DNA of 64,000 nt from Nectonema munidae. Taxonomy: Eukaryota; Nematomorpha; Nectonematoida; Nectonematidae. The stretch's first letter is position 1. Each line of letters begins with the position of its first letter. The translations under genes were made by a program, and so were the position numbers. The stretch is taken from positions 12,501-76,500 of the forward strand of contig JAUIRK010000439.1 of assembly GCA_030549495.1 (NCBI GenBank), written 5' to 3'. Positions 43,324 to 54,256 of this stretch are shown piece by piece. The notes under the pieces are model-generated. The model searched no databases and was not told where the DNA came from. It saw only the letters and a list, made by a program, of their open reading frames with translations.

Positions 43324-44177
43324 AGCGTTAACACAAAACGTCCAACTTCGCAACAAACAGGATTATAAAATGTAGCATTTTAGCTCTATGATTAGTCTTA
43401 GAATCTTCCTTTTCCTATGCCACCCCCACTTCACCCCATTTTGATGAATGTAGAATTGCAAATCCAATATCATAGTGAATTTAGTAAGTTCATCATTTGT
43501 TAGCAATTTGCTCTAGTCATCAAGTTAGTTGGTTAGATAGAGGGTCACTAGTTAGTTGGATAGTGCGCTTAATTACTCTCTAAAGAACTTTTGTGTGCAA
43601 GTTGAAATCAAAGTTATAGTTCAATTTTTTTTTAAAAAATAACTGATCATATAGAAAGTGAATAAAGCAATTGCTTTTTTTGCAAATTGCGTCGTAAAAA
43701 TGAAAATTAAAAAAAATTTCTTTTGCAAATCGGATGAATCTATTTTTTCTATATTCTATAAAATGTCAAAAATACTCTTAATCCATTTCAATGCATAAGG
43801 AATGAAGCAAAAGTGTGGCAAACATTTTTATATAGGCCGTTGGATACATCTTTGTCACTAGAGCGGAAGCAAAGAGATTTAATCCAAGAGTACACATTAA
43901 AAGTGCAAATATACATACTAAAATGCCACGGTAGCTTATACACGTAAAAATGCTATAATTTTGATCTGTCGGTAAAACGATGTGCAGTTTAAATGCCACT
44001 ATAAAAACCTTTTCATTTTAAAATGAGTTTATTTATTCATCTAGAATCTAAATTTTGTTCAACCAAACCACTTCATTTCCTTCCAAACCACTTCAATTTA
44101 ACACGAAAGCTATTCAAGTTTCATTTTATAGAGATTTTAGTCTAATTCTACAAACAAGAAACTATTTTAAAGTGTAT
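43324..44177. other. Non-coding, nothing recognised
   Basis: No supported feature. Confidence 0.5.
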
Positions 44178-44325
44178 GGAGTGTGAGTAAGGTTGGTTAG
44201 GTACTGGGTTGGATAACTCAAGGTCTTGGGTTCGATCCCGCACCAAACCTACTTTTTTCATAATTCGATACAAGCGGTGCAATTGTGCCTTCTCGATGAA
44301 AACACCACATGGTACGTTTACCTTT
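44178..44325 (+). mobile_element. tRNA-derived SINE, full-length copy
   Basis: Head GAGTAAGGTTGGTTAGGTAC, GATAACTCAAGGTCTTGG, B box GGTTCGATCCC, body TTGTGCCTTCTCGATGAAAA, and end GTACGTTTACCTTTAT. Best-preserved copy in the window. Confidence 0.88.
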
Positions 44326-44689
44326 ATATTCAAAGAAAACAGAGGACTGCAAAGTTTAAACAACCTAAGAGAAGAAAGGAATACATATAAGTTCTGTAGC
44401 TTAATTACTTATAATTAGAACTTCAATTGTGAGATCCGTTACTGAATTGAAGGGAACGAGTAATAAAATTTGTGTTTCCCACAATTTTAAAATGGTTCAG
44501 TTATGATAATTAAAGGTAGTAGTACAAAAGCAAAAATTTAGTTCAATATAATTCAGATGGTGTAGGTTATATATTTGGAATTTTGGAAAAAAAATGTACA
44601 TCCCATGAAAAAAATTATAACGAAAGGAATGGGAAATAGATGAATCGCAAGATGTAGTTCTACACCGGCATTGTCTCTACTTAGACTTG

Positions 44690-45060
44690 TTTTCCTCTTC
44701 TCTGGCCTTAAAGGCCCTAGCTCCCTAGCCCCTCCTTGTAACAACTTAAAGGAGGGTCCTTGTGTCGGATAGAGGTGTAACACCTCCTCCCTTTCTTTAC
44801 TTAGTTAACTTATTTCTTAAACTTGTAGGGCCTTAAAACTCTTCAACCTAAGACTTCTTCTCATCTGTCTTACGTCCTCAAGACAAGCCTTAACACTAGG
44901 TTTCTTAGCTTACGTATCCCCTCCCTCAAGAGGGGCTTCTCTAGGCTCCTAGCCCTCCTTCAAAGGGCCTCTTTCTCTTCTTTGCCCTATGTCAGTCGTC
45001 CTAACTCTAGTTTCTCCTGTCCTCCTTCAGGAGACTTAGTCTGGTATAAGTACTCTCCTA
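44690..45060. other. Pyrimidine-rich block of consecutive short hairpins
   Basis: Perfect or near-perfect small inverted repeats follow one another: GGCCTTAAAGGCC (44704), CTAGCTCCCTAG (44717), CCTCCTT..AAGGAGG (44731-44755), GAGGTGTAACACCTC (44772), CCCCTC..GAGGGG (44918-44935), CTAGGCTCCTAG (44941), GCCCT..AGGGC (44952-44968), CTCCT..AGGAG (45014-45033). Loops are often CCTCAA or CTTCAA. Not a tRNA and not protein-like. Identity unknown. Confidence 0.6.
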
Positions 45061-45116
45061 CCAGGGTTATATATAGCTTGGATTAGAATAATGGATGCCT
45101 TTAACGTCATTTTTAA

Positions 45117-45500
45117 GAGCTTTCTTTTGTTGGTATTAAAAGGGTCAGAGAGGAAATTTTAGCTGGAGTTATTAACCCCTTTTACCACACGGTTATGAAA
45201 TACCATATGATGGTGAGTTAATTTCCTGTTTATATATCTATAATATGTAAAAAATTTCAAGTTGTGTGACGTTTCATATTGGAAACACTCGAAGTTTCTC
45301 AGTTTTAAGGAAAGAAAGTAATATTTGTACAAAAATCACAAAAAAATGTATGCTAACATAAATAACAATTAATTTATAACATATAGGATATTTTCATTGG
45401 TTAAGGGTAGTTGGGGAAAAACCCGCTGGCCTGTTTTCATTCGGCAAGCATAAGTGAATACTTCATTTTGTTTGTTTATTATTTTTATGGTAAATTTTTT
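45117..45500 (+). repeat. Dispersed repeat R1, copy 2
   Basis: Second copy of the sequence at 32713-33045, with about 75 extra AT-rich bases near 45320-45395. Confidence 0.8.
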
Positions 45501-45589
45501 ATTTTTTAAATTTTATTACTTAAAAAAAGGCGAAAAAAAAGCGATCAACACTTTTGGATTAAAAGTGATCAAACATTTCTTCCTTCCAA

Positions 45590-46200
45590 AAGGCATCTGG
45601 TCTTTTCGTTGAAAACATTCAAGGAAGGAGATTGAACAATGTAATCAGGCAAAGAGTTCCAATCGTTAAGCATACGTTGAGAGAAAAATCGTTTTAGATA
45701 TCACTTTTTGCAATGAGACTTTTGAAACTTGTATGTGTGAAATCTTTCTGTTCTCTTATAGAGTAATCAGGTCAAATTTCGGATTTATTTTCAAGTTCGC
45801 ATTTACAATGTTTGGGGCGCAAGTAAGGTTGCTTAGATTCTAGCTTTCGATAACTCAGGGTCTTGGATTCGATTCCGTATCAAGCCTACTTACTCATAGT
45901 TCGATACAAGCCGCGCAAATGTGCCTTCTTAATGAAAACACACTACAGAACCTTTACGTTTACACTGTAATCATATCTCTTCTTTTGAATCTGTATATCA
46001 TGGAAGGCAAATTACTTTTTTTAGTCTTTCCTTATCTTTTAATCCTTGAAGCTTTTGGGTAGGAGTCCTTTGGACTCTTCAATCTTTACAGCATCCTAAA
46101 AATGGTAAGGAAACGCTACGATCTTACCATACTCCAAAATGGGCCCTATGAAAGTTTTATTCAGAAGTGGTGATATCAAAGTATTCGATACCTGTCCCAT
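45590..46200 (-). mobile_element. CR1/Jockey-like LINE fragment split by a SINE
   Basis: On the minus strand 46200-46080 reads GPILEYGKIVAFPYH and KIEESKG-like text; 45790-45590 reads LNDWNSLPDYIVQSPSLNV-like text. The two pieces are the middle and end of the usual C-terminal region, separated by the SINE at 45812-45960. Confidence 0.7.
45812..45960 (+). mobile_element. tRNA-derived SINE inserted in a LINE
   Basis: GCAAGTAAGGTTGCTTAG head, B box GATTCGATTCCG, TGTGCCTTCTTAATGAAAAC body, and CCTTTACGTTT end. More diverged than the 44178 copy. Confidence 0.82.
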
Positions 46201-46330
46201 TTTTTGGAATAAATATTTTGCGCTTTAGTTTGACAAAATTGATAAACAGTTTTTTTCTTTTTTTCTAATGAGCTTTTAATCCTGCTGTTAACATAGTCGT
46301 CAACTTTTCTATTTGTCTTTCTCAGAGAAA

Positions 46331-47929
46331 TGTATTTTTCTAAAAACGGATAAAGTTTTCCTATGAAAAAGAATAGAAATTATTGAGTTTGAAACTTTTT
46401 ACAGCATATAGCAGTTAACATTTGACAAAAAAATTAAGCATATCTTAGTTCCCATGAAAGAGGTAGTGATACTAGTGTTTATTAATAGGCCAAAACTATC
46501 ACATAAATTCATCATAGAGAGGAATTGTAAATCCAAATCCTAGGAGAGAATCAACATATTTAATTTTACAAAAAAATACTTTCAAATATGACTTCCAAAA
46601 GATGTCTTTTCCGTAAAAAAGAACCTCTTTTAATAATATGTATTTTTGAGAACTTTAACTAAATGATATAGCGAAATTGTTGTAGAGATAGATTCTTGTG
46701 TTCCTTGCAAAAGGACTCATAAAGAAAATTGACTATATTTTAGCATTTCACAATTTTTTACACGAGCATTAGAAACTTAAATTAAAGGCTGCTAACATTT
46801 TTGTATTAGAAGTAGTATTTATGATTAAACTAAATTTTTTTGCTTTTTGGGAATTTTCCTGAATTTATTTTTTTGAATTTATATATTCAAACAAATTTAA
46901 TTATTCTCTAAGCTCAATTTTTAATGAAAAGTCATCCATTTCGTTCAATTATGCATAAATTTTAAGAGAAAAAAATTGCAAAAATGCGTGAAAACTGTAC
47001 AAAAAGCTCTACATGTAGTGGAAATATGTATGGATTGGTGCACAACACGTATTAACCCGTTGGTTTTTTAAACTAGATTCCTTATCCACGAACTTATTTT
47101 CTCAAGAATGTAGAAAATATTTTTTTGATAATTTGGTTTTTAATTTAAATTTTAGGCCTTTTCTGTAGAAATAAAAAAAAAATTTAATGTAGATATTATT
47201 TGTGTATCTTCATAAGACATTAAAAATAATTGAGCTCTATTTATCCTCTTATGCTCCAACCCCTGTTGTGGTATATCATCCAAGTGAAGACACGATCGGG
47301 AAAAACTTCTCAATACCAAAGTTAGTGAAGCAAAATTCAGGTTTAACAGATGTTTAGGGATTGAAATGGGAGGAATGAAAATTTTTAACGAATTTATATA
47401 AATATTAGGAAAAAATATTTGCGCCCTATAATTATGGCTGGGCGCATTTACCATATGTGCCGCCCGTTATGTTATGTTAATTCATCGATGATGAATGAGT
47501 AATGCGTTTTTTCATACGAATCAGGATGAGCGTGGGGATCTATTGGGACTTAAAGAAAAAGAATTTCCAAAAAAATTATAATAATCATCATTGGATTGGC
47601 GCTGATTTTGATTATAATGGGAATCATATTCACAATCACAAAAATTCCTAGAATCGGAATCGGAATCAAAATAATATTTTTTAAAAAACTCAAAATCAGA
47701 ATCAAAATGAGACCTAAAGAATCTCATGCAACTCTAGATTAGAGAAAATGATAATAATCCTTTATAAGACCTTTTATTAGAGCAAAGTGACCTGCCGTTT
47801 ATGAATGACATCAACATAAAATTTGTTGAAGCTTCGCTGATGTACAAGAGGAGAGGAGGCTATTCTATTTGTCCTGAGCATGACATTTTTCCAATCCAAT
47901 TTGGGCTAGCCTCTTTTTAATTCCATCTT
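46331..47929. other. Non-coding; degenerate hexamer repeat near its end
   Basis: AT-rich. At 47590-47715 words such as AATCGGAATCGGAATC and AAATCAGAATCAAAATGA form a degenerate (GAATCA/GAATCG)n repeat. A GTTATGTTATGTTA tail at 47467 recalls the LINE tails but no LINE coding precedes it. Confidence 0.45.
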
Positions 47930-50230
47930 TCCATCTTTTGAAAGGTTGTCCTCTTTTCTTTTTTCCCATTATTGAACAATACATTATTCTGCGGACCGCA
48001 TACTTCTTTTCTTTTCTTTTCTTTCAACATATCCAAACCATTGAAGTCTACTTCGTTCAAACACACTCATAATGCTAACCATAACCATACTCTTTTTTCT
48101 AACCTCTTCATTCTTCATGTGATCTTTCAGTGAGACTCCTATTATTTTCCTAAGCATACTCATTTCGGTTGTTGCAAATCTATTCTCATCTTTCTTCCTT
48201 ACTCAGAGACTCTGCTCCATATGTCATGGCTAATTTTTGTATAAATTTTTGCCTTTATCTTTATTGAAAATATTTTGTCGTACATGATTGCTCAAATTTC
48301 TTTTCACTTCATCCAGCTAACGTGTATTCTTGCGTTAACCTCTTTTTCGCAGTTTCCACTTTCTGTAATCAATGACCACATCAAGGTATTTAAAACTACT
48401 CACTTGATTCAATTCCTTGCCATGACTATCTATGATTTCAGTATTTCTTCTTTACTTCTCCTACATACCATCGTTTCTGTTTTTTCCAGAATTCATTTTT
48501 AATCCTACTTTTTCCAAAAATGTTTGTCATAAAAATATTATTTTCTGCAGTTTTTCTTACTCTCCTCAGCCAGAATTACCAAGTCATAGGCAAAAATTAA
48601 GTCCCATAGTTCTGCTCTAAGTTCTTCAGATATGACATAAATGACAATAACAAACAAAAAAAAACGCTAGCCACAAATTCTCTGGAAAGACTATTTGTCC
48701 TTCTAACCACACTTTTGTTTCTTTATACACATTTCAACTATTATTCTGAGTATTTTTTCTGTAACCTTCTTTTTCCTCAAGCAAGCGTAAACTAGTTCTC
48801 TGGGAGCATGATCATGGGCCTTTTCAAATCTGCAAAACCACAATATCCAGACATTTCTTCTTCTAACTTCTTTTCTATAAGTTGTCGAACAATAAAAATC
48901 GCATTCACTGAATTTTTTCCGTGCATAAAACCGAATCGTTCGGGATCTATTTTCACTATTCTACGCATTCGTTTCTCCACATTCTTTCAAAAAGTTTGAA
49001 TGCGTGCTCCAACAGCTGTATGCCTCGGTAGCTACTGCATTCCAAAATGTCTCCCTTCTTTTTATATATGGGTACTCCAAATCAAACTCCTTTTCCAGTC
49101 ATTTGGAATTCTTTCATTTATCCATACTACGTTCAGCAACTTCGTCATCCATTTTATGCAGATTTTGCCCGCCCGCTTTCAACATGTTGCCCATAGTTAC
49201 TTCACTTATTCCAGAAGCTTTAGTAGTCTTCATATTGAATATAGTTCTTTCAATTTCATTATGCTCTATTTCTTTTTCTGCTCCTACGACTTTTTCTTGT
49301 TCATCAATCCTGTCTCTTTCATGTTCGATATTTAAAAGTTCTTCAAAATACCCCGCTCATCTTTCGCCAATCTCAAGGTTGTCAAATTAAATTTCTCCAC
49401 TTTTGTCTTTTATCAAGTCCACATTTCCCGTCTCTTCTTTCTTATTTTTGTTTAGCGTTAGCGATTCTACTTTATATTCTATTTTGCTCCTCTTTAGCGT
49501 TTAGTTCTTCGTACATCTTCTGCGCTCCTTCTTTTCTGGCCAAATATATATATAGCTCTTTTAGCTTCTTTTTTCTTAGTTTTATACAAATCCTTATCCT
49601 TCCCCCTCTTTGTTCCTCAGCAGCGTTTAAAAGCAAACTTTTTTTCTCTAAGTGCATTTTTTACATCCTCCCTCCACTACCAAGATTCTTTTTCTCACTT
49701 TTCTTCAACCGAATCTTCTTTACAGAGACTCACATTATAGTTTCGAAGACTGAGAATTGATGTTTAAACACAATCTATACGATCTTTTAACTTTTTGTTT
49801 TCTTTTTCTTTGACCAGCAAAAATTCTACTCGTCTAAATCTGCTATAAAAGCTATCTTCTATTCTTAGATGCAACCAGACACCTGAGCATATGTCAATAT
49901 TGCCCATAATATTTCATTGTGACATTTAAGTTTAATTCCTACATATCCTATCTTTATTCCTCCTTATTTCTATAACATTTTGCTTATATTTTTCTGACAG
50001 AATAATTCTTACTCCATTTCTTTTTTTTTGATTCTACAGTATCGAAAAACTTATATCACCCACCAATTATTTAAGGTGTTTTCCAGTCAATTTAATCTCT
50101 TGAACACAGAATATTTCTATTTTTCTCTTCTTCATTCCTTTAGCAATCTCAATTCCTTCACCTGACATTGAACCAGGATTCCATGTGCCAATCCTCAAAT
50201 TCCCTCTTTCATCCCGACTTCCGAGTTAAG
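47930..50230 (-). mobile_element. Decayed, nearly full-span RTE-like LINE
   Basis: Read from 50230: an endonuclease start resembling RIGTWNPGSM, EIFCVQEIKLTGKHL; a linker with ERWAGYFEELLNIE (about 49350); RT with SSYRGIQLLEHAFKLFERM (49060-48990) and PERFGFMHGKNSVNAIFIVR (48940); and a C-terminal part to about 47930 with KRGQPFKRWKDGIK-like text. Each block is in a different frame, with stops. Same broad family as 24433 and 40135 but diverged. Confidence 0.85.
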
Positions 50231-50259
50231 TATTTCATTTAGGTCTACATAAGCCGTCA

Positions 50260-50690
50260 TTATGCATACCACTTATGCTGAACATAACCAATTTTCTCCA
50301 ACACATATTTCACCGCTTCATACTTCTCCTTCAGTGTAGTCGAGTGAGCGATGGGTACAGAGGCAAACTGGTTACCGTTGTGTAGCAGAACACATTTCAG
50401 TGATCGCTTGCTGTTGTCAATGAACAGTCTCCGATCTTTGGGTTCGTACTGTGGCACTCCAAGCTTGAGCAGAAGCTGTGCAATATCAGCACAGTACACC
50501 AAGTCCTTCTCTTCAGAGAAAAAACGGAGGTACTCTTGATGCCTGTTGCAGAAGAAGCTGATGCGAGCACTGTCAGAGAGGAGGTTTTTTTCTTTCAATC
50601 TGGATGCCAACAGTTCGGCAGAGTCCTTTGACAAGCTGAGGTCGCAAACTAGATCATTCATTTCCTTTTGGGAAAATGGATGTGGAGCAT
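50260..50690 (-). pseudogene. Fragment of an uncharacterised, element-like metazoan protein family
   Basis: A 133-codon ORF begins KEMNDLVCDLSLSKDSAELL and continues with CNRHQEYLRFF, VYCADIAQLL, PKDRRLFIDNSKRSL and VLLHNGNQFASVPIAHS. I recognise this order from multi-copy predicted proteins of unknown function in invertebrates that behave like mobile-element genes. The frame is open a little past the ATG. It stops at 50260, where that family normally continues, so this is a fragment. It lies directly upstream, in sense, of the RTE 5' end. Confidence 0.55.
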
Positions 50691-50693
50691 CTC

Positions 50694-50701
50694 TTCTTCT
50701 C

Positions 50702-50732
<31 letters not shown>

Positions 50733-50742
50733 TTATTATTAA
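50694..50742. repeat. (CTT)n followed by (ATT)n
   Basis: About 12 CTT units then four ATT units, bordering the 50260-50690 fragment. Confidence 0.92.
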
Positions 50743-51554
50743 GCGAAAAAATAAGCTTATGAAAAGCTAATGAAAAGCCGCATCAATACAGAAAAAACAA
50801 TCATGTTAAAATGTATTCAGCTAAAATGTATTAATTATTTATTTATTAAGTTAAAATGTATTAAGTATTGTTTTTGATCATGGCATTTTAATTGAAGCGT
50901 AGTTTTATAGCCGGATGTTCTTCTTTTCTAGACTATAGGTAGTTTAACATCATTTACTCGTTTTCTCAAAATCATTTTCTATTATAGATAAAAACTACAT
51001 CATAGGGAAAACAAATAATTTTTGAAATAATATTTTTATACTATTTTTTGTTATCATTTTCTCTTTTTAACTTTAACTTTGAAAAAGGCAGCATTGCTGA
51101 AATTGTTCGTTGAATTTATCAAATTTGCATTTTTTCCTTAAATATATAAAGATATAGAAATAAGGATGATTGCATCATTTTTTTTATTAGAAAATTCAAA
51201 ATATATTTTAAAATTTTTTACGGAAGAAGAAACCCCTTAAAAGTGGCGCGACGTGTCCCCTTGTTCACACTAAAACGAGGCTCAATGTTGTGTAGCTTCT
51301 TGCTCATAAATGATTTGTCATGTCTAGGTCAATAAAGTCAATTTTGGATTTTAAATAGCTAATTTCTTACAATGAAAGATGCATTTGATTTATATAGAAA
51401 TATGGAATTTGAAGATGCTGTATGTGGTATGAGAAGCTACATGGAATAAACAAAATAAACAAATAGAACTCATAAACATATGAAAAAAAGAAGTATAACT
51501 GCGCATAGGCAACAAAGATGGAAAAGATAAATTCGCATGATTAAAAACTAACTA
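50743..51554. other. AT-rich, nothing recognised
   Basis: No supported feature. Confidence 0.5.
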
Positions 51555-51684
51555 CCCATTAAGTCCCAATGTTCCCATTTGGGAACAAAAGTAATTTCAT
51601 CTTCGTCTGCTTTTTTCAATGACTTTGAATATAAATCGTCTGCGTTTTTTTAAATATCGTCTGATTTCTATGGTACTTAGTGGG
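51555..51684. mobile_element. piggyBac-type MITE (130 bp), left TSD mutated
   Basis: The left end is CCCATTAAGTCCCA and the right end, reverse complemented, CCCACTAAGTACCA. TTAA follows at 51685-51688; the left flank is ACTA. Internal palindrome TTCCCATTTGGGAA. Confidence 0.55.
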
Positions 51685-51856
51685 TTAACCCATTAACCCA
51701 AGAATAAACTAAATCATATTCATTTCAAATCTCATTTTATGACTTAACTTAATTAACAATCAAACAGATCATATACAAATGTCATCAACCGAAATTCGAG
51801 GAGAGGAAGCTACCTGAAAGTGTGGAAATCTTTTCTATCTTGTTTTACAAGTTCAA

Positions 51857-51978
51857 CCCTTTGAGGACCAACATTTTGAGGAGGATTCGTCTACTTTCTT
51901 TTTCAATAGAATTTCATATATTCAAAGCGGACGATTTTCATTTCTTGGGTCACTGGTGACCCACTGGTCCTCAAAGGG
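51857..51978. mobile_element. piggyBac-type MITE (122 bp)
   Basis: Fourteen-base perfect inverted ends CCCTTTGAGGACCA, flanked by TCAA (51853-51856) and TTAA (51979-51982). The TTAA target and CCC start fit piggyBac. Confidence 0.75.
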
Positions 51979-51982
51979 TTAA

Positions 51983-53186
51983 TGATTATATTTGCCAAAA
52001 TATGATTACTACCCCACTAACTTAGGTGCATGATTAGTTCGCTGTAAAAGTAATTCCGGGATTTAATTTGAGAGAATGGGATTGAGATATATAAAAGCAA
52101 CTTTTTCTAACTTAAATATAGAAAAGGAATATAAGTGCGTATTGATTATAGTATTTATTGGAATGAGAAATGTAGAGATGTGAATATGAACAAAAAATAT
52201 GACATCAACTGAATTTTATTTTCAAGTAAAAGTCAAGCGTCATCAATCACTTTCGCAGTAAGCGCTAATAACACCCGCATCCTTGGAATGAACCGTGTGC
52301 TTAATGTAGGAAAGAGAGTTTTTTTGAAAGAGAGGAAAAATTTTGTAAATATTTTATGACTTTCAGAATATAACTATTTCACCATTAACTTTTGAAGAAG
52401 TATCTTTCTTGAAACACTTAAGAAAAGAGATTTTCGAAAGAAGACATTAAAATGAATTTAAGTGCTCTCTCCATCCAATATGCAATATGTAGAAGCAGTC
52501 ACATAAATATATAATAAGCACGTGTTAATTTGATATTTATAATGGAAAAAAAAGCAATTATAATGGTGCTTGAATAATTGAGAATAGGAGTAATGTTGCG
52601 CCAAATTTCTCTTCCTCTCTTATTCCCATTGCTAATCTTCGATCAGCTTTCATAAAATTCCTACTTCGATTACTGTGCAAGCGAGTGCCTCAAGTGGGTG
52701 CTTATGCCGCCCAAATTATGTGTGCAAGCTTCAATTTGTTCATTTTATATCTATATTACATAAAAAGAAAAAGAAGTCTATTAGTCCTGACAATAACTCA
52801 ACAAGTTATTCCACAAAATTGAGGCAACAATATCGCTTCAAATTTCCGTTCTTTTCCTAAAATCGCTAACTCGATCTTTTGATACCATTTTCATGGGAGT
52901 TGACTGACCCTTGCATGTGAAAAACTCTTAATAAACATGAAAAATTAACATTTTTCAGCAAAATTTTGATATAATCTGTAATTAACCTACAGAACTTAGG
53001 GTCTATAATATTAGATACTCCAGTAAACATGTGTAATTATATACAATTTTAAAGGTCTCCATTTTATATATCTAATTTTTCAATAAACATGGTTATTTTT
53101 TACAAAATTTCAATCAAAATTTTGAGTGAAGGTAAATATATCTAATAAAATATTCTTTTAAATTTTTTCGGAATAAGTTTTTGCAT
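51983..53186. other. AT-rich, nothing recognised
   Basis: No supported feature; ORF 52675-52860 lacks a domain. Confidence 0.5.
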
Positions 53187-53530
53187 TTAGGATTTGAAAA
53201 TACTTATAAGTGTCAATCAAATATGCTATTAACGTCTGAAAAATGTCTCAAAAAATATTGTCACATATTTTTTATGATATATATATATATACAAATCAAC
53301 CATGCTAGTTTCATTTATGGATTCTGTTTTTGTGGTTTAGGATTTCAAAATACCTGCAAGTGTTAATCAAATGTGCGGTTTATGTCTAAAAATTGTCTCT
53401 AAAAATATTGATTAAAATTTTACATGAAATATATGTTTTTATATACGAAATTGATCATGCTGGTTTCATTTCTGGAATCAGTTGCGCATTTAAAAGTTTT
53501 AAAATGTATTTATACTAATGCCTATGTATT
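53187..53530. repeat. Tandem repeat, 150-bp period, about 2.3 copies
   Basis: GATTTGAAAATACTTATAAG (53191), GATTTCAAAATACCTGCAAG (53341) and a diverged AAGTTTTAAAATGTATTTAT (about 53493) recur at 150-base spacing, together with CATGCTAGTTTCATTT / CATGCTGGTTTCATTT. Confidence 0.8.
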
Positions 53531-53997
53531 GTATATATCTATATTGCTTTTCCAAAGAGAAAGTAACACAGGATTGTAATCGTTGACACATCCTTCCAAA
53601 GGGGACCTTTTTAATTCATATAATTTTTTTAAGCTTTGAGCTTCTTCTTCCAACTAATAATTGAATCAACAACAGTATGTAATAACATTTTATTGGTTGA
53701 TTTGCTAGGAAAACTAAACCTACAAACTTGGTACGATTTATTGGAGATACGCATTAACTAATCCATGTAACTCTCTATTTTCTACCTTTTTAGGTATATA
53801 ACATGTGGTTTGTAATTTAAAATGAACACAGTAGTATTAATGCGAACAATTGCACTCTTCTCAATCCAAAATATAGCATGAAAATGAGGTGCACAAAGAG
53901 ACTGATATTCAATCCTTTAAAACCAGTGCAAAACGTTCTATGATAGATAAAATAAAATTAAAGATCGATTGAAAGTTTGGAGAAATAAATTCTGTTG

Positions 53998-54246
53998 TTA
54001 ATACAGGATCCACCCGTTAAATTGACGTGTATTCATATTATGTAAGACCTTTAAACGAGAATTTTGCTCTCTAAGATGCGCATCCAAATCTAGCCAATTG
54101 TATCCTGCAGGTGAAAAAGTAACAAAAAAAGTTGCACAACCGAAACTTTCCACCATTGCTCTCAAATGATCCCTTGCTTTATACCAATATGGTATAGTAC
54201 TGGGAATTTTATTTAAAACTCTGCTAGTGTTCGATTTTAGTGTCGG
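53998..54246 (-). pseudogene. Helitron-like Rep/helicase N-terminal domain fragment
   Basis: The minus strand reads LNKIPSTIPYWYKARDHLRA then MVESFGCATFFVTFSPAGYN and LDLDAHLRE, matching my knowledge of the Helitron-like N domain (PYW, FG.PTFF.TFS). It follows, through a run of eleven T (A in sense), directly on a LINE fragment in the same frame direction. Confidence 0.65.
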
Positions 54247-54256
54247 CTTTTTTTTT

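Noticed and set aside
44553-44783. 76-codon minus ORF over the hairpin block
   Set aside because: Its sequence follows the inverted-repeat structure and shows no protein features.
47467-47480. LINE 3' end suggested by GTTATGTTATGTTA
   Set aside because: No LINE coding sequence precedes the tail on either strand.
49000-49390. Overlapping forward ORFs of 111 and 128 codons
   Set aside because: Antisense shadows of the decayed RTE reverse transcriptase.
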